Assembly (NCBI GenBank): GCA_036897485.1
Contig: JAYMTF010000690.1
Coordinates: 1 to 31,665 of the forward strand
DNA: 31,665 bases
Source of the DNA: Pelargonium nanum
Lineage: Eukaryota; Streptophyta; Magnoliopsida; Geraniales; Geraniaceae
Direction: 5' to 3'
This document shows positions 11,001 to 26,500 of this stretch, one piece after another. The notes under the pieces were generated by a model, which was not told where the DNA came from, made no database searches, and saw only the letters and a program-made list of their open reading frames with translations. Both the position numbers and the translations under genes were made by a program. How positions within the stretch are numbered: position 1 is the stretch's first letter; each line of letters opens with the position of its first letter.

Positions 11001-13747
11001 GACATGATCAGTGAGTTGATTAGCTAACTCCTTTCTTTGGCTCTCCAAACCATGTTCAAAAAACTACAAAGTCAAGCACAGCAATTTAATTAGTAACTAC
11101 AGATTTTTAAAAACAAGACAGTTGAATGGTATGAACCAAGAGATAAATACTTTCTGTATGACATAATTCCCAAAAACATCGGTCATCAAGGTACGAGCAT
11201 GAGGCATGATCTCAGGAAATATCTTGGTCTTTTCTTCAGCTGTGGCAGTTTCTAGTTTCTGCTGAATAAACCGACTGCCATACTGATCCGTACTGCATTA
11301 CAAAGCAACATATTCTAATTCAATATTCTAGCTGCAGTTGGATGATGATGATTATTATTTTATTAAAACAGAGCATTACAGGCACACCTGAATTCAACTA
11401 CATGATCTACAATATCTGATAGCTCAAAAGTCCTGGTCTTATTGTTCTTGAACTCATCTAACAAGGATGAAGAAAATCTTCCCTCCATATTAGTGCCAAT
11501 ACCTGAGTGCCATGGCCCAGTAGGTCCTGGAATTGAATTTCTCATCATAGAGGTAAACCGAGCCATTCGGTCATTCTGAAACATTGGATTTCCAGACCCA
11601 ACAGAAGAGTATACAGAACTTGAGACTGGGGCTCCTGGATATGGCATGCCAAGACCATATGATTGATTCCCATAGTATCCATGATTCATACCACCAGGTT
11701 TAGCTAAATTTGGCAATTCATACTGTTGTTTTTGTTGGGCAAGCAATGCCTCTAGGTATGCTCTTTGTAATCCTTCGAAATCTCCATGTGAAGCACCAAA
11801 GTAGTCCCTAACCTGAGAGGGATCACTTGCACCAGCAGCAGCATGCGTTGCAAAATCAGATCTCCTCAATAACTGCTGAACATATCGTGGGTCCATAATC
11901 GGAGAATGCATGCTGTGCCCAACTTGATTTCCCATTCTATTTAGACTTTGTCGATCAGTGCTACCTGTCAAGCCTAAACCTAAGAAAAAAACAAGATTAA
12001 AACCTGAACTAATCCACCAAATTCAGTGCTGCAGAAGGAAATAAAGGTTAAACAAAACAAAAGGCTTCAAACAGAACAGAACTTACCCCCAACAAGATGA
12101 TTGTCAACCACTAAATTCAGCTTCGGATTCACAGGATAACTGCCACGAACTTGACCAGTAAAATCCATACTGGGAATATTTGAATCTTGATAATTAACAT
12201 TAGATCCTTCCGAACTTCCGAACCCTGAAGAATTCCCTTTTGGGTAAAGACTAGCAGAAGAAGTTGTTCTTCTGGGGAAATTAACTTGACCATTTAAACT
12301 TATCTTAGAAACATTCACATCAGTTACAATCCCATTCTTCCTTGTCGGTTCCATGTAGTTGGTCGGAGCAGAAAGCTTTTCGGCATTGGCCTTGTCAATG
12401 AGTTGCTGCTGCAAACTCTGGTTATGACCATTGGGCATATTAAATAGAAAATCAGCCTGATGATCAAAATCCAGTTGAAGCTGTGACTGTACATGGCTAT
12501 CTCCATCCACATGTCTAGCATTCGACAGTCTTAAGCCTGATAGAGAAGCTGCAATATCAAGCTCAGACATTCCAGAAGAGTGACCATTTTGGATCTTTGG
12601 TACAACAGTGCTCTTCTTCTCAACTGGGCTAACCCTGCTACCCACAGGCGGAAGACCATAACCAGCAGATCTCCCAACTAGCTGTGCTTCAGGGGTTGTA
12701 CTCCTGGACAGGGACGAACCTATACCAGATGAGAAAGAATTAGAAACTGATGTACCATGGCTCTGAACTCTAACCATGCGAGGTGGGGTTGCTCCAGAAT
12801 TTAGGGCCTCTATTGATTCTGCACCATTACATAATCCTGCTGGATGGGTATCAGATATGCCTGTTTTACCCACAGTATCGCCAAAAGCATTACGGCTTGC
12901 TGGGCGTGACAGAGAACCTGATAAGGACGAAGCAGGTCGCTCAAGTCCTTCCTGCAACACAAATAATTTCATTGACCAATGAAAACAATACAGAAACTGA
13001 AGGTTCACAACAAAGTACTAACAAAGCACAGAATACACGACACTTCTGAGCTACATCAATTACCTGAAGAATGTCGGCAAAACTCTTCCTCCTTGTGCCA
13101 AGCCCAGCACCTGAATATCCCATCAAACCTGAGCTTTTATCGGGCCATTCCGCTGAAGTTTGTCGTGAGATATTCCTTCCACTTGCTTTCCTCAGTTCCA
13201 TCAACTCGTCCTCCGCCTTTTGAACAGAAAGTCCAGGCTGCATTGAGAATAATGACGAACTGTCTCCATTATCTACCACTGCCTTCTTCTTCTTCCAGTC
13301 CCCAATACCCCCATATGACCCACCAGCCTGAAACCTCTGTGCTACCCGCCAGTCCTCCTTTGACAATAAGGGTGGAGGTAGTCTTGGATTGATATTCTCA
13401 TGCGAATAATAATACGTCAAGTATGCAGGGTGAGACCGTATCTCTTCTTCGGACAAAACCCCATTGGGAACCGTACCACCTGAATTGTTAACCTCTCTAA
13501 AACCAGAGTTCCTGAAAAGACTGTCGACAGCACTCAATGATCCTTCCACAGTGGGTGGAGCGCTCCCACTCCTATAAATATTCAGATCCCTCTCCCTCTC
13601 CCTTTCCCGATCAATAATTTGCTGATTCCCCTGCTGCTGCAGCATCAATTCAAGCTCACTTTGCAAACTATCCTCTAAATTCCCATTTGATCCTCTCAGA
13701 CCATTCCTTAGGGTCGGAAGCATGTCTTTGTTACTCCCAGTGACCAT
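8062..13747 (-). CDS. Pumilio (PUF) RNA-binding protein, APUM1-6 type, 10 coding exons
   Basis: Exons on the minus strand: 13747-13064, 12951-12087, 11979-11388, 11292-11151, 11063-10956, 10399-10187, 10098-9988, 9669-9475, 8356-8182, 8099-8062. Total 3123 nt, 1040 aa. Residues 1-690 are the low-complexity plant NABP-type region ([34 protein letters not shown]). The Pumilio homology domain spans about 695-1030. Base-reading residues by repeat: R1 S720-R721-Q724, R2 N756-Y757-Q760, R3 C792-R793-Q796, R4 N828-H829-Q832, R5 C864-R865-Q868, R6 N901-Y902-Q905, R7 S937-N938-E941, R8 N979-Y980-Q983. By the known PUF code these read UGUAUAUA. Family role: binds 3'UTRs in the cytoplasm to repress or destabilise mRNAs. 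The last exon is only 38 nt and ends ...[15 protein letters not shown]; the alternative, reading through the donor at 8181, would give an unlike tail. The start is the first Met of the conserved N-terminus. Confidence 0.95.
8886..8906. repeat. (TA)n microsatellite in Pumilio intron
   Basis: Uninterrupted TA dinucleotide run within the last long intron of the Pumilio gene (8357-9474). Confidence 0.9.
9018..9134 (+). mobile_element. Au-type SINE fragment, antisense in Pumilio intron
   Basis: The stretch begins GGTGAACCTTGGCGCAACAG, then has GTTGTTGTCCTGTGACC, GGAAACAGTCTC, GCAAGGCTGTATACAA and a short T-rich end. This is the layout of the Au SINE family found widely in angiosperms (tRNA-like head with A box, GTGGAAACAGCCTCT body). 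The B-box region (ATTCAAAGTC) and middle are mutated and the part after TGCA is shortened, so the copy is old. Opposite in direction to the host gene. Confidence 0.8.
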
Positions 13748-13750
13748 CTT

Positions 13751-13765
13751 TCAAAACCCTAACAT
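13751..13765 (-). promoter_or_regulatory. 4-residue uORF abutting the Pumilio start
   Basis: On the minus strand ATG TTA GGG TTT TGA (MLGF) ends three bases before the main ATG at 13747 and is in the same frame. It is in the leader if the probable acceptor near 13816 is used. Such a tiny uORF may reduce initiation or allow reinitiation; effect unproven. Confidence 0.45.
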
Positions 13766-14560
13766 GATTTGTTTTTAAAAGAAAAATAACAAATAGCACA
13801 GGATAATCAACAAAACTGCAGAAAGCAAACCACAAAAACCCAAACCCTCTGCCTGAATGCAGATACAAATCACAAAAAGGAAACAATTTTCAATCATGGA
13901 TTAGTTTTAAATGTCACCAACCATTCTAAAGTCGATTTATATACAGTTACAAAGTTAAGTGTATGCAACATGTCTCCATGTTCACTAATCTTAAACACAT
14001 TATTACATAGAACCCTTTTCTCAGCACAGAAACAGAACTCACCAAAATTCAATTTCAAAACCCAAACTTCACCAAAATAAAAAATCACACACCTTCACGC
14101 AAATCTCAGCATCAGTTATGCCCAAATTACACTACCCTATCTCCAAAACCTGCAATCCAATGAAGCAAACAAAAATCACATACCTCACATAAAAATCAAC
14201 AGGAAAAAAAAAAACCGAAGCCATACCTATAAACTTTCATAAATATACAAAATTAAACGTTCGTATGGAAAAATTGCGCGCAGATAACACAGAGACAAAG
14301 GAGGAGCGAAACGACGTCGTTACGAATCAAGGTGGGACAAAATATATACAGAAAATAAAAAATTTAAAAAGAAAAAAAAAAAAGCAATGAGAAGAGGAAG
14401 AAGAAGGAGTTGTGAGGAGAAAGAGAATTACAGAGAGATCGCGTGAGCCTGAGATTGTTGTCAACAAGAAACGGTCGCTTTCGTTGGAGAAAGAATTGAG
14501 AATAAAAAATAAATCAAAATAAAATACAGAGAAGGAGGAGGAGGAGGAGGGGATGTGTTT
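13766..14560 (-). other. Pumilio gene leader, probable 5'UTR introns and promoter
   Basis: On the minus strand, TTTCTGCAG near 13816 is a good acceptor, and GAAG|GTGTGTG near 14090 and TATAG|GTATGG near 14228 are candidate donors, so the leader is probably spliced. The CT-rich part 14380-14560 (minus) looks like first leader exon and core promoter. AACGACGTCGTT at 14310-14321 is a 12-bp palindrome sharing its core with the one at 183-198. No convincing TATA box. Confidence 0.45.
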
Positions 14561-15574
14561 TGGTTTGGTGGGGACAGAAGGAGGAGATGGCTGAGAGCCG
14601 TTGGATGGAGGATGGACGGTGATGATGGGGAGTTAGTGGGTTACGTGCATGGGTGTGTGTTTCTATAGTATTATTACTTATTATTGGTGCGTGTGTTTCT
14701 ATGTCACATGGATTTGGGTAATTGGAAAAGGAGACAAAAGGAAATTTTTGAAAAACTAAAAACCTATCATCATCATACGTAGTACTATACAACAAGTTGA
14801 ATAAACAAAAAAATAAAAACTTATTATACCGAAACATGTTGGGGCCATCGATTTAAACATTATTTATTTCTTTTCAGGTATCGGGTTCGAGTCTTCTTGT
14901 CGATGGTATGGGGTGGAGTTTTTGATTAAAAGAAGAGAGCCACCCACCATTGGCAAGGAAAAGCTCGAACTTGAGACCTCGCTTATAGGTGGCAATTTTG
15001 GTTCGGAGGCAATTTATTCACTTTTCGGGCCACCGGTCAGATCAAGTTTCATTGTTTTGACATAAAATATGATGGTTCATGTAGGCTCACCCTCTCCAAT
15101 CCCGTCAGAAATTTCGCTAGATAAATTCAACCGAAAGTTGGTCGGATTGGATATAAGGCACCTGCGAATTTGGGTCCAAATTGCCGACCCTACTTTCAAC
15201 TGAGGGTAGTCAACTTAATACAGTACTTAATAGGTATATTTCCTACTAACTTTGCAAAATAAGTTTCTCAGACATCAAATTGTCTGAATTTGCTTGCTTT
15301 CTCTGAACTGTACCATTTGCTCATACATGCAAGTCAAGTTTTGCAATCTAAATCAACAAAACTGGCAACAATTCTGCTGTGAAAGAACACATAAATAACC
15401 CCCAAAATCTTTCTTCAATACATTTTTCAACAAGATATTACAAACTGCCAATTTTCTTTCTTCTTTGGCTTCATTTGGCATATAGAACTCTGTGATAATA
15501 ATTACAGATTTGTTTCTCATGCTATTGAATGGTATTTCAAAAAAATGATAAAAGAATTCATGTCATACTATGAA
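14561..15574. other. Intergenic between Pumilio and thioredoxin genes
   Basis: No coding potential recognised. The part nearest 15574 should include the 3'UTR of the thioredoxin gene. The part 14860-15220 has a GC content above its surroundings and may be old transposon sequence, but I saw no terminal repeats. Confidence 0.5.
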
Positions 15575-18825
<3,251 letters not shown>

Positions 18826-19017
18826 GTCCAAATCGAAATAAGAAAAATAGACAATTTTATATTCGAGTTGTGTTTCTGTGAAGAAAAGCTTGCTATGAAC
18901 CCTGTGGAGTTTTTGAGGACTGTACAGAAGAGAGCGTTGACTTCTTGACGGGGGTCTAGGAAGGAGAGAGGTAGGTAAGTGCACTCACGGCGCATATTAG
19001 CCGTTTGGTACCATTGA

Positions 19018-19027
19018 TTTAAATATA
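19018..19027 (-). promoter_or_regulatory. Possible TATA element of thioredoxin gene
   Basis: The minus strand reads TATATTTAAA about 195 nt before the thioredoxin ATG, which would give a leader of about 160 nt. AT-rich plant DNA makes such words common. Confidence 0.3.
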
Positions 19028-19469
19028 GGTTCATCAGATGTCCACTAGATCAAATGTATTTTTTAAGCTGTTTCAACCGTTGGATTGAAATGTTAGCAAA
19101 TTTGTAGTTACTACAATACACTGGAACAATGGCATGATGCCACCGAAAGCGTGTATCAACTAATAAGAAACCGTTTTATTTTCATTTAAAGTCTCGAGTT
19201 TGAGTTTTAAAAATTGCAAATGTGGTAGTGAGGATGTCTAGATTATTTTGGATGTGCGTCACTATGGTGAAGGTAATTAGTAATTTTGTATTTGTCCAAT
19301 GGTATTCCAACCATTGTGTTAAGGGTAATTTAGGCATTTAAAAAACATAGTCTAGTGCACTTGTGATGAGAGAATAAATTTCACTTAGTTTTACTTAATA
19401 TCAATATTGTTGCATAACACAAAGTAGTTCAGCGCTAATTTGAAAAAACTAGATTTTTGGATGTGCTCC

Positions 19470-20335
19470 CTAGGTAGGTTGGGGACAAAAGACTTCCTCG
19501 GGGCTTTGAGAATGGATGTTGAATCGAGTTGCTATCGTTGTTTCTCTCTTGTGAAAAGCACGAACCATTTCTTTCGTAGTTGCCCATTTGCACGTTGGAT
19601 TTGAGCTAAGATGAGCTTTCCTATTAGTGATGATATTGAGTTTAGTATTTGGTTTAAAAATAATTTTCAAAACTGTTCTATTGGTTGTTTTGGTATTCCA
19701 CATAATTTGTTGTTTATCCATGTTTGTTGAAGTATATGGTTGAATAGATATGCTTGCCTTTTCAAAAGTTCTTACACGAATGCTGATTTCATCATCCATC
19801 AAGCTAAGTTTAGAGCTTCTGAATATCACTTTGTGGCTTCAGGTGGGTTTTTGGACTCTGTCTCCTACCCATCCTTATTTGTTGCTAATGTCAGTGTTCA
19901 TCCGGAATATTGGATTCCCCGCACCACTTGTGGGCTAAAATTAACACAGATGATTGTTCGAAAGGTAATCCGGGTGATAGTAGTGTGGGAGCTGTTGCGA
20001 GAAACCACTTAGGTGAATGGTTGGGAGATAGCTATAGGCATGTTGGTTGGGTTGTTGCTAGCCTAGCCAAGTTGTGGGGGTTGAGGGAGAGTTTAAAGCT
20101 TGTTAGATTTCTGAGACGCTCAAAAATCATTGTAGAAATTGATGCTACATCTGTCATTGATTGCTTCTGCGCTGCTGATCTTTTGGAGTGCAGGATCGGG
20201 CGAATGAGTTCGAGGAGTTCTTGTTAAATCAAGTTGTGGACAAACTAGCTAATTTTTCTAATCTCCCCCTCCCGCCTGTGGGAGAATTATCTGCTACTCT
20301 GTTTTCAGCAAAACTGGCAGTCAACTAATTTTGGC
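19470..20335 (+). mobile_element. Dead LINE (non-LTR retrotransposon) 3' fragment
   Basis: Three frames carry pieces of the C-terminal part of plant LINE ORF2-type proteins. From 19486: TKDFLGALRMDVESSCYRC, H-FFRSCPFARW, a zinc-binding (zf-RVT) block, with TGA where a Trp would be expected. From 19740: a linker region. From about 19910, in another frame: WAKINTDDCSKGNPGDSSVG, AVARNHLGEWLG, KLWGLRESLKL, VEIDATSV, an RNase H-like (RVT_3) domain. The usual catalytic Glu in A-E-L is Lys here (AKL). Stops and frameshifts show it is inactive. It lies just beyond the 3' end of the transporter gene, on the opposite strand. Confidence 0.8.
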
Positions 20336-20587
20336 AAACGACAGAGACTATTTCTACCTAAGTATCAAAGTTCAAGCACCAATATTTCTTTTAAAATACA
20401 GAGACAAATGGTTTCTTTTTCTTAAAATTCGGGATCATTTAGACTATTAAGCCATAAGTAAAACACTAACATAAGAGCAGTTTGAAAATACAAATTAAGG
20501 AAGACCAGAAATGGAAATGGAACAACAAAATGGATCAAAATCTTGTCTACACAATCAGACTTATGAAGAAACACTCTCCCCAAAACA

Positions 20588-23500
20588 TCAGCTCAACAAA
20601 CTTTCTATGATTTTCGCCATTGCATTATAGGTTCCAAATGCCGATGATATTGCACCTACTATGATAATTATGATACAAGCCGCAGCCTACAAATCAAGTA
20701 AATAAACAAATGAATAATAATAATAATATCAGCGTTATTTATATATATGATTTACACGATGAACATCCGAAACACAAATCAACACTACGAGAAATGTAAT
20801 GGCCATACCTGAAAGCGGGTTACTTTTCTCTTTACAATGTTCAGGAAACAAGCACATGGAAGTATCAATGTCTGGCATTAGAATGATATATATTAGTATC
20901 AAAAGTTTAACGATAAAAGACGCAATTAATTGATTAAAATGATTGAAGAAAACTTACAACAAGCATTGTGAGTAAAGATCCAATCAATGACATAACAAGA
21001 CCTGCGATAGATTTAACAGCAAAAAAGAATTTGAGGATGTCACAGTCACACAACAAACTCTAGAGATGGCATGATTTAATTTGCTTTTTTATGTATGTAC
21101 TCTTTACAGGCTTTTTTCTGCAAATAGATGAAAAAGAATTTAACTTGTTAAATATGGTGGTGAGGAGAAACATACCGAAGAAGGGAATAGAGAGACCCAC
21201 GAGCAAGGTGGAGATCACCAGTCCAGTTCTGATGAAAATAGCATACACATGAGACTTGCTATGATTTGCGGGTATCAACTCCTCCAGACTCATTGCCACC
21301 GGAGACAAGGTCAATGCATACGTGGATAAAGTTAAGGAGAAACCACTCACGAAAATGATAGAAATAGAGAATAGTAAATGTTCTCTGATTGTATGGGAAA
21401 AGAAATGAACCAGCTAGTTTTATTCCAAAAAGTGCTGTTGGAAAGCTATTGCTAGTTGCTACTATCTTTTCCCGAAAACCTTATTTTATCATCAGCCAGT
21501 CTAGTTTACTTAAAAAGGATATTTTGTAAAAGGATTAACCACCTGCAAGATATCAAACAAAAGTACGTCATAAGCATAAGTTAATTTCAGATTAATTATA
21601 ACATATAAATTCACACTTCGATAAATGACTATTTAAGTTGATCTCAAAATCATAGAAGTTAAACTAAAAACTTAAGTGCCAGATCATGATGAGCCAACAA
21701 GAATCATGCCAAGCTACCAGCTGAAGGTCAACTTAAGCAGGGTTTCTCCTGGGAACATCATGACCATGTAGTTTTTCTCAAAAGATTTTATACACTAAAG
21801 ATTCATGATATGGAATTGAAATTGAAGTAATGGGCATACCGTAGTCCAGACAGCAATTTTGGAGGCGACCAAATTTTGGGGCAAGTTAAGAGTGAACTGG
21901 GACTGTGTTGATTCTCCAAACATGGTATATCCCATCACAGCAACTCCAGCATACATCACAGTACAGATAAGAAAACTGCATAATTAATCCAGTCAAGTAC
22001 AATTAGAAGCACATTCAGACATATGAATTCCAATAATTGTAAATGTGTGATCCTACAATCCATGAAAAGGAATGAATTGCTGTCCGGTACAATTAGAAGC
22101 ACATTTGGACAGACGAGAATTCCAATAATTGTAAATGTGTGAACCTTCAATTCATGAATTGCTGTCTGGTCCCCTCCATTTATTGAAGGGTAAGACAAAA
22201 CAGACAAGGTTGCCACTAGACTTCTTCAACATTCCTAAAGGGATTTGTTCTAACAAACTAGAATATGAATAAAGAGAGAAAGTTACCTAGTTAAGAGGAC
22301 TGCTGGGAATTGGCTTCTTTTTGCCATCGAAGTATATATGTTTGGGAAAACAGCATGGCCTGAGTAGCAGTAACCATAGAGACCAATGGCAACAGGAAGA
22401 GTACGAAGGTTTAGAGGTGTTCCTTTGCTATGATAACCAACATCATCCACCAGACCTTCCCAAAACAAGCAAATGACCACCGCAATTGAGGCAATAACCC
22501 CACCAGCTGAAAACACAGTAATTGCAAACTAAGAACTTCTCAAAACAAGAAGAAAGTGCATTGAATAGTGCAGTCCATATTGCAATGCACATTATTCACA
22601 AAAAGAACAAGTCACGCAAAGGTGCAATTTAAATAGACACACGACCAAGTAGAAACATGGTTGAATTCACTAATATTTTTCTCAAGTTCAAAATCGAGAA
22701 GGCATGGTAAATTGGTAATGAATTAGTGTACTTACCAGATATATAACTTAGAACGGTGAGGTCCCGGAGCCAGACAGTTGGAAGAACAGCAAGGGTGGCG
22801 ATCACCGCAAACAAATGGTGTGAATTTAACTCCAACACTCCCAAACTTAAAGTAGCATTTGGGAATAATGTTGATAAGTTATCACTCTCCAATATTATAT
22901 ATTCAACACAGCAAGCCTGCATGGGTAGAAGATGCGAAATTAAAGGCAACTCAATGATGCATAAGTCGATATAATATGCAAAGAATTATCGTTGACAAAA
23001 TCAGATCATAATTGGAAGTAATAAACAACTAGATTAAAACTTGATGATAAAATAAATACAAAATATTTGAAGAAGCTTTGCTATTTCCAGAATAAGTCAT
23101 CCTCGGAAGGGTTAGTTTAGCGCCTATAGTTCAAATTTGAGATTATCACAGCATAATAGGTAGGACCAATTAGTGCCTCACATGAGTCCATTAGAGTTGT
23201 TTACTAAAGCATATTGAGATGATTGATGCAATAATATTTAATAGATAATAACTACACAATATATGCAGAGTGAATACCACAAACCTCCTGTTGACCAAAT
23301 TTTAATACTCCCTCCGTCACAAAATGAGTGTTATGTTTCTCTTGAATTTTTGTCCCAAAATGAGTGTCCCCTTTCCTTTTTTAGCAAGTTAGTTATGCAT
23401 AAATTGTCAATAGTATCCTTATAACAAGTTAGTCAGTATGCCTTAGCACATGATCACAAGGATACAAGAGTAAATATATAACACTAACTTCTCCTTAATT

Positions 23501-26500
23501 TTTCTCAAAATAGAAATAAGGACACTCATTTTGAGACGGAGTGAGTATATGAATAGAGATTTACAAAGGAGTAATCCGGTTGTAAAACCAAAATAAATAA
23601 ATAATAATATTAAAAGGGTGGGCCTGGATACTTCTGACTGGAAATAAAAATAAATTATAAGCAGACGCTAAAGCAGGTCCACAAATCGTTGATCCACAGA
23701 CCCGCATCAAGAAGAAACCACTGGTAAATTCAACAATTTATCAGTGACTAACTTTAGATTTTTTAATATATATATTTGTTTGTTTTTTAGTGGTCAAGTT
23801 GCATCATTTTGAACAAGTAGGATTCAACCGGTGCTCAACCCAGCCAACTAATGTGAACTATGGACCCCAAGAATATAGTGGTGGGCCCAGAAATTTATTT
23901 TGTTGTTTCTTGTATCATCTTGCTTGTTCTTAGAAATCTATACATGTAAACCAACAATATAGAATGCCAAGTAAAGCTAGCTGTACTTACATATAGTTCC
24001 ACATACAATATTATCTGCAATCACAAATTGGAAAAGAAAAAACAAATCAGCAGACTAGCTAGGGTCAATTTTACATAAGCAAAATAAATAAATAAATGAA
24101 TTAAATCTAAATATCTTGTAAAGGTTATAATGAGAAGTTGGGGACACTTGAGTAGTAAATTCAAAATGATTTCATCTTCTTTATATATATATATAATACT
24201 AAAGCACCCATTATTTTTGTGTTTGTTTCGAAAGAGCACCGATGGTGAAATGTAATTTTATAATGTCAAGTCTTTCTTCTTCTTTATTTTTTTTTTTCAA
24301 GTATGCAGGCAATTAAAGCAACTAGCTCCAATGCCTGTTAGGCTCTCAAGGAGAAAATAGCATTCATACCGATATGACAACTCGACCCACTGTACCAAAT
24401 GCAGCTTGCCCTATGTCTGGATAAGTCTCTAGCCCAGGTGCACTATCCAAGCACTGCCGCAAGAGTATCCCAGTGTAGAAAGAAAGAATGGCATATGTAA
24501 AGAGGATTGCTAGCCCATACCATCCTCCTTCTTTGGCAGCAAATGGCGTCGAAAGGATTCCAACTCCACATAGTACATTAATACCTGCACAAAATATAGT
24601 GATGGCAAACAATAAATACCAAAACTGCCTTTTCTCTTTTACACTTAAATGGAACTACTTTTTGTTATTTTTACACTGTTATCACCAAAGCATGCAAGAA
24701 GTCTATAGTTTGTGAAAATGTATATTTTTCAATGAGTTCAAAGGTCATGTGTCCTGACACACTAGCTGAATGAGTTCACTGTATAGATATATTTTAATGT
24801 TATTGTAGCTGATTTTTTATGTACATCATGTGCAATGGGGCCAGGCCACCTCAGCCTAGCCCATATGAAATATACACATTTTGTTTTGTTGCTAATAAGT
24901 AAGGAAAATAATAGGCTATAGACAAAAGCAATTGAATAAGATAGCGACTGTATTCTATTTATTGCTATAAACAACAAATCTGACTTTCCAAGTTGAAGGA
25001 TAGTTTGGTTGTTTAATGTCCACCCTCTATTTAAAATGGCAAAATGAGACATGGAGATATTTAAGTCATGCTAGTTGAAGTAAGGTGCATATGTTGATGT
25101 TTTGTCCTTGTTAGAAGACACTCAAAAGACAGCTTCACCTCTACACCACACCATGTGAGGGAATGATGAACAGAGGAATAGAAACTATTTGAGTTTATGA
25201 ACAAATGTGCGGTGAGCCAGAATATTTTGGTCTTCTTATTGGCTTATATGGTCTCTGTGATTGAAGGGCCTACACATATAGGATTTAAGTGGGTGTTTGT
25301 AGTGTTCTCAGCCTCGGGTTCTAAAGGCCATACTTCATAGCAAAGACATTTACTGTTTCCTCCTATTTCTCTTCTATGAACAATAGTGTCTTGACAAAAG
25401 CAATAATGCTACTAGTTCAATTATAGAGAAACTATACCTATCTAGTAAGTCATCGCTGCAGCTATTACACAGAACCAATATGTACATTTCAGAAGAATAC
25501 ATGGTTTCAGTTTTCTAGTATAAATATATTCATGATACCATACCATCTATACTTGATCAGCTTATCTGATATGTTAGAATATGAATGTAAACAAGGGATA
25601 CCTACAACTATGGTTGGTTGATCTTTATCTTTTATGGACTACTATTGCCAAAAAGGTAGGGAACATAAAAAATACTATTTGGGCAGATAACAGAATTTAC
25701 AAACAATGCTCCGCCACACCTATGATTGTATATGGAAAATCAAAAGCAATCCAGTCTAACAACTAAGTCACAAATATTCTCTGTATAATTATTCAAACTA
25801 TTAAGTTTATGACTTACCATTTATCACAGCTTGTCCAAACGTGCTATTTTTAGTAATTGGATGTTCATGTGCAACATGGGATCCCTTCCTGTGAATAGAA
25901 GACTTCCTAGGAATAAGGGGTGGGCGTGGCTGCGGCTCGTCTTCTGTTGTTGGTAACAGAGGCTTTATCAAAGAAGATAACACTTCAGGAGTGTGTCTTC
26001 TTGTTAATGACGAGGAAAGAAAAGAACTGCCCAACCTTGTTAATGTAGGAGTTCCCAGTATACTATGAATACTTGGAGACGGTACACTGCTATATAGATC
26101 AATAGATTGCCTGGAACATCAAAATGGGGAAGATTAAGTAATTGAAATGACAGAACTGGCAAATCATAAGTGTAACAATAGTACATAACTAATATATCAA
26201 GTTTTCATAGCCTCCACAGATCACAAGTGCCACACCAATTGTCAGTATTACATCACATTCCTCCTCTTTCATGTATGATTCAATAGTTCGAAATAAAAGC
26301 AATATAACTAAAAATTCTGGTTAAAGGAAAATATGATTTTATCATAGAATGTATTATCTTGAAGCAAGTAAAATGTTTTGCCAATTCGCCATGATTTTGG
26401 TAAAACCATCATCAGCTTAATTACAAAAATTAAAGGTCATTATAACCAATAGGTTGAACAATAAGTCTTAATAGCATAACCAAAATCAAATGGAAGCACA

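Noticed and set aside
12776-13392. Plus-strand open frames opposite Pumilio exons 1 and 2
   Set aside because: Antisense shadows of a strongly supported coding region; sequence has no recognisable family.
21481-21542. Frameshift or premature stop in AVT1 after NPFTK
   Set aside because: The apparent stop disappears when the AT-AC intron is recognised; the gene is intact.
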